Part shown: positions 7,208-15,818 of the stretch, in pieces
How positions within the stretch are numbered: position 1 is the stretch's first letter
How the letters are laid out: each line of letters opens with the position of its first letter
NCBI GenBank assembly: GCA_964495085.1
Contig: CAZBUK010000028.1
Location: 1-42,255, forward strand
Length of the DNA stretch: 42,255 bases
Reading direction: 5' to 3'
Source: CAZBUK01 sp964495085
GTDB taxonomy: Bacteria > Bacteroidota > Ignavibacteria > T3Sed10-11
Program-made: the position numbers and the translations under genes
Notes under the pieces: model-generated
Seen by the model: only the letters and a program-made list of their open reading frames with translations
Told to the model about the DNA's origin: nothing
The model's database searches: none

Positions 7208-9049
7208 TCACCGGGGACGAGAAGCCAATTCGAGTTCAATAGCTATCTCCTCGCCGGATCTCTTTATCACGACTTCAATTTTTTCGCCGGGTTTGAACTC
7301 ACCGAGCGCATAGGTATAATCGTACACGTTCTCGATCTTGATACCGCCGAAATTCACGATGACATCGCCGGCGACGATTCCGGCATGGGCAGCGGGCGAT
7401 CCCTCACGGACTCCCGTGATCTTCAAACCGCCGGACTCGCCCACATAATCGGGCATCGTCCCGACATAAACTCTGATGCCGCGCATTGCACCGCTCGGTC
7501 TGGGGGTTTCCACCTTTGCGTACTGCGGGCGGGAGTCGAGGTTATCTAGCTCGTGTGCGACGTTGTACACGAATTGTACGATTCTGGAAAGATCCGGGTA
7601 GTTGATTAAGTCGTGGGTATCGGAAGGCCGGTGATAATTTTCATGCAATCCAGTATGAAAGAAGAGAACCGGAACCGTTTTGGTATAGAACGATGCATGA
7701 TCGCTCGGTCCCATACCGTCGGGATTGGTTCTGACGGTGAAGTCTGCATAACCTTCGGCTCTCTGCAGGAGTTCATCCCACACAGGAGATGTCCCGGTAC
7801 CGAAAACGGTCAGTTCATTATCCCGCATTCGGCCGACCATGTCGAGATTGATCATAGCGGTCGTATGCTCAATGGGGTAGAGGGGATTATTGACGTAATA
7901 CTGCGAACCGATTAATCCGAGCTCCTCGGCTCCGAATGCGATAAATAAAATACTTCGTTTGAGGGTGTCCCTGTTTGTGCCGAAGAGGCGTGCGAGCTCG
8001 AGCAATCCCGCGGTTCCGGATGCATTGTCGTCGGCTCCGTAATGAATATCGGAGTTATCTGGAAGCATCGAACCTTCTCCGCCCCAGCCGAGGTGATCGA
8101 AGTGAGCTCCGATAACAATCGTCTCGTGAGCAAGGGCTGGGTCGCTGCCCGGAAGGTAACCGATGACATTCCTGCAATCGCTCGTAATAGTAAATAGATC
8201 GGTTGTGACGGTTGCTGTTAATCCATTCAGGTCGAATGAGTTCGGTTGTTTCGTCTCGATTAAATTATCGTATATCCCCGATGCAGTATGACCGGCGTAT
8301 CCGAATAAAAGATCTGCGGTGCGTTCGGTGATATTTATTACCGGAATTCCTGCCGAACCGAACGATCGATCCAGACGTATGCGAAGGAGACGGTCGCGAT
8401 CAGATGAATCCGGCTGTGTAACCAGAATTAAACCCTTCGCTCCCGCTTCGCGGGCGGCGATCGCCTTCGTTCTTGCCCCGTTATATTGGTTGAGCGCGCC
8501 GTGGGGATCGTTCTGATCGGGTGAGCCGTCGAAAACCAGTACTATTCGGCCTGTCGGATCTGCGCCTGAGTAGTCGTCGTAATTATCTCCGGGAGACGAA
8601 ATTCCGAACCCGGCGAACAGCACCGGAGCGGAAATCTCCGCAACGGAGGAAAAGGGGAGCGTGCGGAAATCGGAATTCAAGCCCAACTTGTGTTCTTCAT
8701 TGTTGAGATACAAAACGAGTGAATTGCCTGAGCCGTATTCGATGCCTGAGGTGAACTGAAATGATTGAAAATATTGCGAAGGATCGGCGGATATGGAAGT
8801 TTCACCCGAGGCGGTATATAAACCATATTCCGAGAATTCCTTCGCTATATACGTTGCAGCCTTTACGGCTTCAGCCGTTCCAGCCCGTCTTCCCTCCAGC
8901 TCCTCGGAAGCAAGATACTGTACGTGCCTGGCGAGCTCTTCTGTGGATACCTCGAATGCCGGTGCATGTATATCCTGGGTGGAAAAGCCCGAATAGAGGG
9001 CAAGGATTGCCCATAAGCCGATGAACTTGAATAGCCTTAAGTGTTTCAT
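7208..9049 (-). CDS. Exported M28-family aminopeptidase with PDZ domain
   Basis: Zinc aminopeptidase acting outside the inner membrane. The chosen ATG gives a signal peptide (MKHLRLFKFIGLWAILALYS). An open frame to 9121 would add 24 residues before it, with no well-placed SD. A PA-type insert occupies roughly residues 110-280. The M28 metal ligands follow: GAHFDHLG, GADDNASG, FGAEELG, NLDMVGR and YHRPSDTHD. The C-terminal 80 residues form a PDZ domain (GVREGSPAAHAG, AGDVIVNFGG). It is probably the last gene of an operon with a peroxiredoxin and a PD40 lipoprotein. Its substrates are likely peptides in the periplasm. Confidence 0.92.
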   Translation of the reverse strand: MKHLRLFKFIGLWAILALYSGFSTQDIHAPAFEVSTEELARHVQYLASEELEGRRAGTAEAVKAATYIAKEFSEYGLYTASGETSISADPSQYFQSFQFTSGIEYGSGNSLVLYLNNEEHKLGLNSDFRTLPFSSVAEISAPVLFAGFGISSPGDNYDDYSGADPTGRIVLVFDGSPDQNDPHGALNQYNGARTKAIAAREAGAKGLILVTQPDSSDRDRLLRIRLDRSFGSAGIPVINITERTADLLFGYAGHTASGIYDNLIETKQPNSFDLNGLTATVTTDLFTITSDCRNVIGYLPGSDPALAHETIVIGAHFDHLGWGGEGSMLPDNSDIHYGADDNASGTAGLLELARLFGTNRDTLKRSILFIAFGAEELGLIGSQYYVNNPLYPIEHTTAMINLDMVGRMRDNELTVFGTGTSPVWDELLQRAEGYADFTVRTNPDGMGPSDHASFYTKTVPVLFFHTGLHENYHRPSDTHDLINYPDLSRIVQFVYNVAHELDNLDSRPQYAKVETPRPSGAMRGIRVYVGTMPDYVGESGGLKITGVREGSPAAHAGIVAGDVIVNFGGIKIENVYDYTYALGEFKPGEKIEVVIKRSGEEIAIELELASRPR

Positions 9050-9139
9050 TCCAATAACCCGCGATGTGTTTACAAGGCTGTTAATTAAGTCAAATTTAGA
9101 CAACCTTCCGGATTGCTCCATGCCGGTAAGAACTTTAGC

Positions 9140-10201
9140 TTACTCCTTCCACGTAGCGCGAAAAATATTAATTTCGCGTTCGCCCGGAGTTGCATTTCTT
9201 CCGGATGCCCATACAAGCGTCTTGCCGTCGTGGGAGAATACGGGGAATCCGTCAAACGAATCGTTGAAGGTGATCTGGCGGAGATCGGTGCCGTCGGTGC
9301 GGACCATCCACAAATTAAAAATTCTTCCCTCCGGGTCTCCGTAGTTGGAGGAAAAGATTACCCGATCGCCGTCGGGATGAAAATACGGGGCGAAGCTCGC
9401 TGCACCGAGATTCGTTACCTTCTGTATATCCGATCCATCGGCGTTCATGATGTAGATTTCCAGGCGCATCGGACGGAGGAGCCGGTCCTTCATAAGTTGC
9501 GAATAATCAGCTAATTCCTCCTCGGTTTCGGGATAGTGAGCCCGGTATACGACCTTGGAACCGTCGAGTGAATAAAATGCACCGCCTTCGTATCCGAGAC
9601 GGTGGGTGAGGCGGGTCAGATTACTTCCGTCCAGATTCATCGAATACAACGCCGGGTCGCCGTCCCGCATCGAGGTAAAAATGATCTTATCTCCGAGAGG
9701 GGAGACAGTCGCTTCAGCGTCATACGCGGAACTTGATGTCAGGGTTTGTACGATAGAACCGTCCTTCCGGGCGAGATAGATATCGAACTCATCGTATAAT
9801 TTCCATACATAACCTTTAGCCCGGTCGACCGGCGGCGGACAATCGTCGCTTGCCGCGTGCGTTGAGGAGTAGAGAATAAGACTGTCGCCCGGGAGATAAT
9901 ATGCGCATGTCGTTCTCCCTTTACCCGTGCTGATGCGGCGTACATTATTTCCGTCCAGATCAATGACGAAAATCTGATCGCAGCCGTACCCGTCGCGCGT
10001 CGACTGGAACACCAGTTTATCCTGGCCGAATGAAAAGTACGCTTCAGCGTTGGTGCCTCCGAATGTGATCTGGCGGATTTCCGAGAGGTTGGTTTCGCCG
10101 CTGAATTTCAACGGCTCGTGATGCTGGGTACTGCATGCAGTCAACAGAAAAACAAGCAATATCGGGAGTGGTTTGACACAGGGTATGTTCATGATCGTCA
10201 T
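9140..10201 (-). CDS. PD40/TolB-like beta-propeller lipoprotein
   Basis: A 353-residue exported protein whose signal sequence ends in a lipobox (LLTAC), followed by six or so PD40 (WD40-like) blades. The repeating motif is visible as D-G-x-N/D-x-x-R/Q-I/L-T (DLDGNNVRRIS, NLDGSNLTRLT, NADGSDIQKVT, RTDGTDLRQIT), alternating with FSxDGxxLVWxS strands. Such propellers bind proteins or peptides in the periplasm; TolB is the best known. It lies between an exported peroxiredoxin (15-base gap) and the M28 peptidase, so a shared envelope role is likely. Its partner is unknown. Confidence 0.85.
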   Translation of the reverse strand: MTIMNIPCVKPLPILLVFLLTACSTQHHEPLKFSGETNLSEIRQITFGGTNAEAYFSFGQDKLVFQSTRDGYGCDQIFVIDLDGNNVRRISTGKGRTTCAYYLPGDSLILYSSTHAASDDCPPPVDRAKGYVWKLYDEFDIYLARKDGSIVQTLTSSSAYDAEATVSPLGDKIIFTSMRDGDPALYSMNLDGSNLTRLTHRLGYEGGAFYSLDGSKVVYRAHYPETEEELADYSQLMKDRLLRPMRLEIYIMNADGSDIQKVTNLGAASFAPYFHPDGDRVIFSSNYGDPEGRIFNLWMVRTDGTDLRQITFNDSFDGFPVFSHDGKTLVWASGRNATPGEREINIFRATWKE

Positions 10202-10216
10202 ATGTAATTGTGGATA

Positions 10217-10762
10217 TCACTGGTTGTTCAAGTCGGCGAGAACCTGTACGAGAGCTTCGTAATCGCTCTCGTCGGAAGTGCTGTAGCTCATATTCTTGTA
10301 GGCAATCGTACCGTTCTTATCGATGACATAAACAGTTCTACGGTTGAATTCCCGGCCAGCCTCGTAGCTCCCGTAGATTGCTGCTACCTCATGGAGATGA
10401 TCGCTCACGAGCAGGAATGGAAATTCCTGCTGTTTTGCCCACTCATGATGCGCGTATACGTAGTCTCCGCTGATACCGAGTATCATGGCATCGAGCTCCT
10501 GGAGCGCGTTGAAATTATCCCGGTAGAGACAAAGCTGTTTTGTACACCCGCCGCTCCAGTTGGCCGGGTAGAATGCCAGGACGATGATGTGCTCGCCGAC
10601 GATCTCCGACAGTCTGACTCCCTCCCAGAATATTTTTTCCTTCGTGGCATAGGGGAGATGAAAATCAGGCGCCCGCGAGCCGACAGCCGGAGCATCGCCG
10701 GCTTCTCCGATTTGCATGATAAAAAAAACCAGCAGCATCGCACTACGGAACTTTCGAATCAT
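10217..10762 (-). CDS. Exported peroxiredoxin (AhpC/TSA, Bcp-like)
   Basis: Thiol peroxidase of 181 residues with a hydrophobic signal segment (MLLVFFIMQIGEAGD), so probably periplasmic. The active-site region FYPANWSGGCTKQLCLYRD has the peroxidatic Cys plus a second Cys five positions on. This is the C-x4-C arrangement of alpha2-type atypical 2-Cys (Bcp/PrxQ) enzymes, though the usual TPG before the Cys is SGG here. It is the first gene of the leftward operon with the PD40 lipoprotein and M28 peptidase, and is divergent from the HMA lipoprotein gene. Confidence 0.85.
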   Translation of the reverse strand: MIRKFRSAMLLVFFIMQIGEAGDAPAVGSRAPDFHLPYATKEKIFWEGVRLSEIVGEHIIVLAFYPANWSGGCTKQLCLYRDNFNALQELDAMILGISGDYVYAHHEWAKQQEFPFLLVSDHLHEVAAIYGSYEAGREFNRRTVYVIDKNGTIAYKNMSYSTSDESDYEALVQVLADLNNQ

Positions 10763-10887
10763 AGGGGTATCTCCGTTCGTTCAGGTAAAGCGTGGAAGGT
10801 TATCACAATCCGTATTTTACGAATAAATTAACAGAAAATAAATATTTAAAGTTCGCGCGGGAACAAATGAACCTGAGGTACGGTTAA

Positions 10888-10916
10888 TTGATTGTAGTAT
10901 CGAAAATCTTTATATT
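10888..10916 (+). promoter_or_regulatory. Promoter of the metal-handling cluster
   Basis: TTGATT (10888-10893), 17 bases, TATATT (10911-10916). The first gene starts 46 bases on, with GGAG at 10952-10955 as its ribosome-binding site. Confidence 0.6.
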
Positions 10917-10962
10917 AGTAATCTTTGACTTCCACATTATCCAATAGCAATGGAGTACTCAG

Positions 10963-11316
10963 ATGAGGTCGGTCGTTTTTATTTCGGCGATCCTGTTTAC
11001 GTTCTGCATCATCGGTTGCGGCGGAAACGACCGGGAGCAGAGCCGAGTTGAGGTTCGTCTGGAAGAGGCATCTATTTCCCTTGAAGGCATGAAGTGTCAG
11101 ATGTGTGCGTCATTTGTTCAGCAGGCGGCGAAGAAAGTTCCCGGCGTAGCCGCTGTCGATGTCGACCTGAATCGAAAAACGGGGACGGTGAGCTATAATC
11201 CGGAGGAAACGTCCCTCAGCGCGATCGAAATTGCGATAGCCGACGCAGGATACACTGCCAATGAGACGAAACGAAATGAGACTGCTTATGCACAGCTTCC
11301 GGATTGCTGTAAATAA
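10963..11316 (+). CDS. HMA-domain (heavy-metal-associated) lipoprotein
   Basis: A 117-residue exported metal-binding protein. The signal sequence ends in IIGC, a lipobox, so it should be a membrane-anchored lipoprotein. Residues 35-100 form a ferredoxin-like HMA domain with the metal motif GMKCQMCASF (MxCxxC) and the closing GYTA segment. The protein ends in DCCK, offering a second Cys pair. HMA domains normally bind Cu(I), Zn or Hg and usually occur in the cytoplasm or on P-type ATPases; a lipoprotein version suggests capture or transfer of metal in the periplasm. It leads the cluster containing the TonB receptor at 11914. The metal is not identifiable from sequence. Confidence 0.85.
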   Translation: MRSVVFISAILFTFCIIGCGGNDREQSRVEVRLEEASISLEGMKCQMCASFVQQAAKKVPGVAAVDVDLNRKTGTVSYNPEETSLSAIEIAIADAGYTANETKRNETAYAQLPDCCK

Positions 11317-11381
11317 AAACGTTTTATTATTGACTTAAATTCGGGATAATCAACCATACATTCGAGCCGAACAAATTTCTA

Positions 11382-11747
11382 ATGCACCGGTACCAGACAA
11401 CTAATTTATTACTTGCCGCATTCCTCGCGATAAGTTCGCTTGTCAGTCAGACACCGGACGTACACTTTCACGTACATCACCCCCCCGAGCAGGCGAAGAC
11501 GGCAGGAACGCTTCAGACCATAGATGAACACCGGTGCAACGATCACAAGAACCATCCGCCGCTGCATCAGAGCCATACTTGCCAATACTGCATTCGACTT
11601 ATTAGTAGCTTATCTGCACCTGCGCTCCTCCAGGACAAGAGCGCGGACATTTCTCATACCGACAGTATAATCGATCGCGCAGAGGATAATATCACCTCTG
11701 CCGCAGAGTATACGAATACCGCTCCGCGTTCTCCCCCGCATATCTGA
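11382..11747 (+). CDS. Small exported His/Cys-rich protein, possible metal binder
   Basis: I do not recognise a named family. The 121 residues start with a signal-like hydrophobic stretch (LLLAAFLAISSLVS). Next come HFHVHH, EHRCNDHKNH and HQSHTCQYC, a dense set of potential metal ligands including a CxxC. The C-terminus ends PRSPPHI, a tail I associate with small DUF2946-like proteins next to metal genes. It lies 65 bases after the HMA lipoprotein and before the TonB receptor, which fits a periplasmic metal-binding or sensing role. Confidence 0.65.
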   Translation: MHRYQTTNLLLAAFLAISSLVSQTPDVHFHVHHPPEQAKTAGTLQTIDEHRCNDHKNHPPLHQSHTCQYCIRLISSLSAPALLQDKSADISHTDSIIDRAEDNITSAAEYTNTAPRSPPHI

Positions 11748-11913
11748 TCCCAAAACCGCAATAATTTTTCAGGATCATCGTGTACCGTATTCCGGAAGAG
11801 CCGGTCTAATCCGGGACATGTATGATTGCCAGCTATTCCGTTAGGATTTCAGACAGTATATATCGCCGTACCGGTTGCCGTTCACCAGAGTTGAAGGGAT
11901 CGATTTTCTTGTC

Positions 11914-14256
11914 ATGAAAAAAAGACTGCAATTCTTCTTTTTGCTTTGCATAAGTTTCGCTCCGCTGAGCCCGCAGTTCATCGCTGCGGGAAATGAGCCA
12001 GGGTCACATCCATTCATGTTGAAAGGGAAGAGTGTAATCCTGGGAACGGTGCTCGATGCAGAAACCGGACTTCCAATCGTTTTTGCCAATATCAGGCTTA
12101 AGGATACCGGGAAGTACAGGATATCCAGAACCGATGGGAGTTTCCAGTTCGACGAGCTGCCTGCACAGCATTTCGTCCTGACAATAGAGCATATCGGATA
12201 TAAACCTGATGAGCAATCGATCGATCTGACGGTGTCGGATACCGTTATCATCGAGGTACAACTCGCTCCTTCGGTATTTCAATTGTCAGGTTCGATTGTG
12301 GTAACCGGCATAGGGCGCGAGCGCGGACTCGAGGACGTGTATCAACCGACCGACTTACTCGGTGGACTTGAGTTGCAGCGAAGGTTGCAGGGGAATCTCT
12401 CGGCAACACTGGTACATATACCCGGAATTTCGCAGCAGTATTTCGGATCCGCAGCATCTCAACCCGTCATCCGGGGTATGGGGGGCGACCGGATGCTGAT
12501 ACTGGAAGACGGACAGAGGACGGGGGATCTTGCGTCGACAGCGGCTGATCATGCCGTAACCGTCGAGCCCTCCACGGCGGAGCGTATTGAGGTCGTGAGA
12601 GGTCCTGCCGGACTCCTCTACGGGAGCAACGCTCTCGGGGGGGTAATTAATGTGATACGCGACGAGATTCCCCGCAATGCACCGGGATCGGCCTCAGGTA
12701 CCGTGACCCTAGGAGCCGAGAGCGTTTACAAAGGATTGAACGGCGGGATATCGCTACTCTTACCTGCAAAGAAGTTCGTTGTTCGACTCGAAACGAGCGG
12801 CCGGTTAGCGGACGATACACGGACGCCGCTCGGCAAAATGTCATCGACCGATTTCAGTGGATATACGACAGCCATAGGTTTAAGCTACGTAAGCGACTGG
12901 GGTTTCATCGGTCTATCTCTCCGCCAGCATGAAATGAGGTACGGCGTACCCGGCGAGTTCAACGGCGTAGCGATACCCGGAGCGCATTTCGGAGGAGTCG
13001 ATATCGAGTATCAAAGAAGAACCGGCCGGCTGAAGGGGCTGCTCTACAGGCCGTCCGGTTTATTCAGCGACATCGAAATGGAAGCGATCATAACGCACTA
13101 CGTCCATGATGAGATTGAGGGCAGAGGGGCATCGGGCATTTTCTACGGAACGCGATTCGATCAGTTGAGCGGCGGTGGCAGCATGATCGTTCGTCACGTT
13201 CACAAGGATTCAAAATTCATGACTGAAGGCGCGTGGGGCATCTCGTTATTCGCACGTGATATGATAGCGGGAGGAGGATACTCCGGTTCACGATCGGCAA
13301 CGGAATACTCCGCGGCGGGATACGTATATGAGGAGTTCGCATATCGAAATATCAGACTTCAGACCGGCCTCAGGTATGATCTGAGAGAAATCAGACCCTA
13401 TAGTTACGAACCGATACGCCTGCTCACGGAGACCATTCCGGTAACCGATCGATCGTTTTCCGCATTCTCCGGGTCGATAGCTCTTCTTTACAGTATAAAC
13501 CCACTCTGGAAGATCGGAGTAAATCTGGCGAGGGCGTTTCGAACCCCGTCGATCGAGGAGTTATTCTCCGACGGTCCTCATCTGGCAGATTTCAGCTACG
13601 ACATAGGAAATCCTAAGCTTCGCTCGGAATACGGATTCGGCGTGGATATTTTCGCACGATTGCAGAGCGGGAAAATTAAGGTCGATGTTACCGGATTCAG
13701 AAATCTTGTGAGCAATTATATATTCTATGCGCCGACCGGTCAAACCGATCCGAGATTCAGAAGGTTTCCCGTATTTCAGGCGACCGGCAGGGACGCGCTT
13801 TTCTACGGAGCAGAAGGTAAGCTCGAATGGGAAGTCCTTCCATCATTCGTTCTCGACGGGGGGATCAGCTACGTTTACGCTGAGAGGAGAACGGACGGCG
13901 ATCCGCTTCCTTCCATTCCTCCCTTCAACGGGAACGCCCGGCTCCGTTTCGAAGGGAAAAATATTTCAGCTTCGTTCGGATATACGGGCTCTGCCGCGCA
14001 ATACCGCGTACCGCGTCCGATCCAGTCGCCGGTCCGGGTTGGTGAGACCATTCATCTCCAACGGCCGACCGAAGCATATAATTTATTCGAAATAGGCGTC
14101 GGTTACAGGTGGATTCAGGGCAAAGTCTATCATTCTATAATGCTTGGAATCCAGAACCTGGGTGACGCGGTCTGGCACGATCACCTGTCACGGATAAAAG
14201 ACGTGGCCCCCCAACCGGGAAGAAATATTCATATTAATTACAGACTGATGTTTTAG
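11914..14256 (+). CDS. TonB-dependent outer-membrane receptor, ZnuD-like, with CarboxypepD_reg domain
   Basis: Energy-dependent outer-membrane importer of about 780 residues. The ATG at 11914 starts a proper signal peptide (MKKRLQFFFLLCISFAP); an upstream in-frame ATG at 11875 would add 13 residues before it. Residues 40-125 form a carboxypeptidase-regulatory-like domain (GTVLDAETGLPIVFANI), and residues 145-265 the plug (PVIRGMGGDRMLIL, VVRGPAGLLYGSNALGGVI). The barrel includes RTPSIEELFSDGPHLADFSY, resembling ZnuD-type zinc/heme receptors, and ends in MF. Its neighbours argue for metal uptake. The ExbB/ExbD motor encoded nearby could power it. The substrate is inference. Confidence 0.9.
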   Translation: MKKRLQFFFLLCISFAPLSPQFIAAGNEPGSHPFMLKGKSVILGTVLDAETGLPIVFANIRLKDTGKYRISRTDGSFQFDELPAQHFVLTIEHIGYKPDEQSIDLTVSDTVIIEVQLAPSVFQLSGSIVVTGIGRERGLEDVYQPTDLLGGLELQRRLQGNLSATLVHIPGISQQYFGSAASQPVIRGMGGDRMLILEDGQRTGDLASTAADHAVTVEPSTAERIEVVRGPAGLLYGSNALGGVINVIRDEIPRNAPGSASGTVTLGAESVYKGLNGGISLLLPAKKFVVRLETSGRLADDTRTPLGKMSSTDFSGYTTAIGLSYVSDWGFIGLSLRQHEMRYGVPGEFNGVAIPGAHFGGVDIEYQRRTGRLKGLLYRPSGLFSDIEMEAIITHYVHDEIEGRGASGIFYGTRFDQLSGGGSMIVRHVHKDSKFMTEGAWGISLFARDMIAGGGYSGSRSATEYSAAGYVYEEFAYRNIRLQTGLRYDLREIRPYSYEPIRLLTETIPVTDRSFSAFSGSIALLYSINPLWKIGVNLARAFRTPSIEELFSDGPHLADFSYDIGNPKLRSEYGFGVDIFARLQSGKIKVDVTGFRNLVSNYIFYAPTGQTDPRFRRFPVFQATGRDALFYGAEGKLEWEVLPSFVLDGGISYVYAERRTDGDPLPSIPPFNGNARLRFEGKNISASFGYTGSAAQYRVPRPIQSPVRVGETIHLQRPTEAYNLFEIGVGYRWIQGKVYHSIMLGIQNLGDAVWHDHLSRIKDVAPQPGRNIHINYRLMF

Positions 14257-14297
14257 AACATCTACTATCAATTACAATCTCTAGGTGATAAGTAAAA

Positions 14298-14774
14298 ATG
14301 AAAAATTTCACTTTTTTAAACGTCTTCGTTCTGATTGCAGGCGCTCTCATCATAGCGGGTTGCAATCGATCTACAGATCCAGATGACCATGAAGATATGG
14401 AGCAGGTCGTAATTCTCGATAGATCGGCGGCTGCACGTACGGTGATTGCGACCTGGACGCACGATGACGGATGGGACGTAGCGAGTCTTCCCGATCTCAA
14501 TCTCGGCGGGAACAGAATGAGTCTGACCGTTGAGATTTACGACCACCAGGATGAAATGATAACTCTCGACGGAGATGAATACTATGTACAATACGGTCTC
14601 TCCCAGGGAGCTCCAACGGGAGTCATCGACATAAGCCGCAACGATCTCTTCCACGGCGACCATGTTTATATATACCCTCTGGCGATCGGAACGACCCAGA
14701 TCGAGTTCGCGCTATTTCACGTCGATCATGCAGATGGGTATACCGAACCGATCGGCATTACGGTTGTCGAGTAA
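14298..14774 (+). CDS. Small lipoprotein of the metal cluster
   Basis: A 158-residue protein with a lipobox (IIAGC after a hydrophobic signal) and an otherwise beta-rich, acidic sequence. It contains several His/Asp clusters (DPDDHEDME, FHVDHADGY) that could contact metal. I recognise no named domain, but similar small lipoproteins follow ZnuD-like receptors in other FCB genomes as I recall. It starts 41 bases after the receptor gene and is probably co-transcribed, which suggests a surface or periplasmic accessory of the receptor. Confidence 0.6.
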   Translation: MKNFTFLNVFVLIAGALIIAGCNRSTDPDDHEDMEQVVILDRSAAARTVIATWTHDDGWDVASLPDLNLGGNRMSLTVEIYDHQDEMITLDGDEYYVQYGLSQGAPTGVIDISRNDLFHGDHVYIYPLAIGTTQIEFALFHVDHADGYTEPIGITVVE

Positions 14775-14914
14775 GTATGTAAATTCCGAAGTCAATAAAA
14801 TCCCGGATTCTTCTTTTTACCGGGCTTTCTGAAAATCCATACATGAATCTCCGCTGCCGGCTGGTGGCGGGGATTTTTTTTATTCCGCGGATCGCTATCA
14901 TTCCGATAGAATAT

Positions 14915-14943
14915 TTGCATGTCGGTAAATATCACACTATATT
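14915..14943 (+). promoter_or_regulatory. Promoter of the SDR gene
   Basis: TTGCAT (14915-14920), 17 bases, TATATT (14938-14943), identical in both boxes to the promoter of the nucleoside operon. Its predicted start near 14950 lies inside the upstream reading-frame extension (from 14843), supporting the ATG at 14984. Confidence 0.6.
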
Positions 14944-14983
14944 TCAAGCCTCCGATTTCCAGGAACAAGCAGCAGATTCAAAT

Positions 14984-15706
14984 ATGGAATTAGCCGGAAA
15001 AGTCGCGCTCATAACCGGAGCTTCAGGCGGTTTGGGAATCACGGTTGCCGAATCCTTCGCAGCTGCCGGACTTCATCTCGCACTTACCTATCGAAGCGAC
15101 GACGATCGGAAGACATTATCCGACCGACTGCACAAACATCTATCTCAGCTCCATCTCGAAAAAGCCGATCTGACTAACGAAGACGACGTGGTACGCCTCT
15201 TTGCCGGCGTGAAAAAAAGGTTCACACGGATTGATATTGTCTGCAATCTCGTCGGGGGGTTCATGCAGAACACTCCCGTAAAGGATTTATCTCTCCGCGA
15301 TTGGGAAAAAATGATTTCCCTGAACCTGACGACTTGCTTCCTGTCGTGTCGCGAAGCCGTCAAGGCAATGTATGGCAGCGGATACGGGAGAATCATCAAT
15401 ATTTCAGCGATGCCCGGATTGTATGTCGAACCTGAGCGGGGAGCGTACGGTCTCTCTAAGGCGGGTGTGGCATACCTGACCAGGTTGCTGGGTTTAGAGT
15501 TGAAACGTTCGGGAATAACCGCCAGCGCTCTTGCACCCAGCGTGATTCTAACGGATGCTAACAGGGAGTGGGGGAATCCTGACGACATTCCGTACTGGGT
15601 GACACCCGAAGAGATTGCGGACACGATGCTCAATCTGTGCAAGGAGGAATCAAGGAGCATAAACGGCGCTGTAATTGAGATATTCGGCGGAGTATCAGCA
15701 ATTTGA
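14984..15706 (+). CDS. Short-chain dehydrogenase/reductase (SDR)
   Basis: NAD(P)-dependent oxidoreductase of 240 residues, the classical SDR length. The cofactor motif is TGASGGLG at the start, then NLVGG (equivalent to NNAG), and the catalytic YGLSK (Y-x3-K) with an upstream Ser in NISAMP. The frame is open to 14843, but the Rossmann motif requires only the ATG at 14984 and the predicted promoter lies between. The substrate cannot be read from sequence; FabG-like or sugar/alcohol reductases are possible. It has its own promoter, and its stop codon overlaps the -35 box of the ExbB operon. Confidence 0.88.
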   Translation: MELAGKVALITGASGGLGITVAESFAAAGLHLALTYRSDDDRKTLSDRLHKHLSQLHLEKADLTNEDDVVRLFAGVKKRFTRIDIVCNLVGGFMQNTPVKDLSLRDWEKMISLNLTTCFLSCREAVKAMYGSGYGRIINISAMPGLYVEPERGAYGLSKAGVAYLTRLLGLELKRSGITASALAPSVILTDANREWGNPDDIPYWVTPEEIADTMLNLCKEESRSINGAVIEIFGGVSAI

Positions 15707-15731
15707 CTTTCTATACAAAAATCCTTATTCT
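15703..15731 (+). promoter_or_regulatory. Promoter of the ExbB/ExbD operon
   Basis: TTGACT (15703-15708), 17 bases, TATTCT (15726-15731). The -35 box includes the stop codon of the SDR gene. A leader of about 80 bases ends in a GGAGG ribosome-binding site at 15804-15808. Confidence 0.65.
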
Positions 15732-15818
15732 ATGCATTAAAATGAGAAAAACGAGAAAAAACCGTCTCGATAACTTACCTATAATCAACTTTACTGACTC
15801 TTTGGAGGATTTATACTA

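Noticed and set aside
11748..11913. Riboswitch before the TonB receptor
   Set aside because: No cobalamin-box or other known conserved core, and only weak, short inverted repeats.
14843..14983. N-terminal extension of the SDR protein
   Set aside because: The region contains the predicted promoter, has no family match, and the Rossmann motif begins right after the ATG at 14984.
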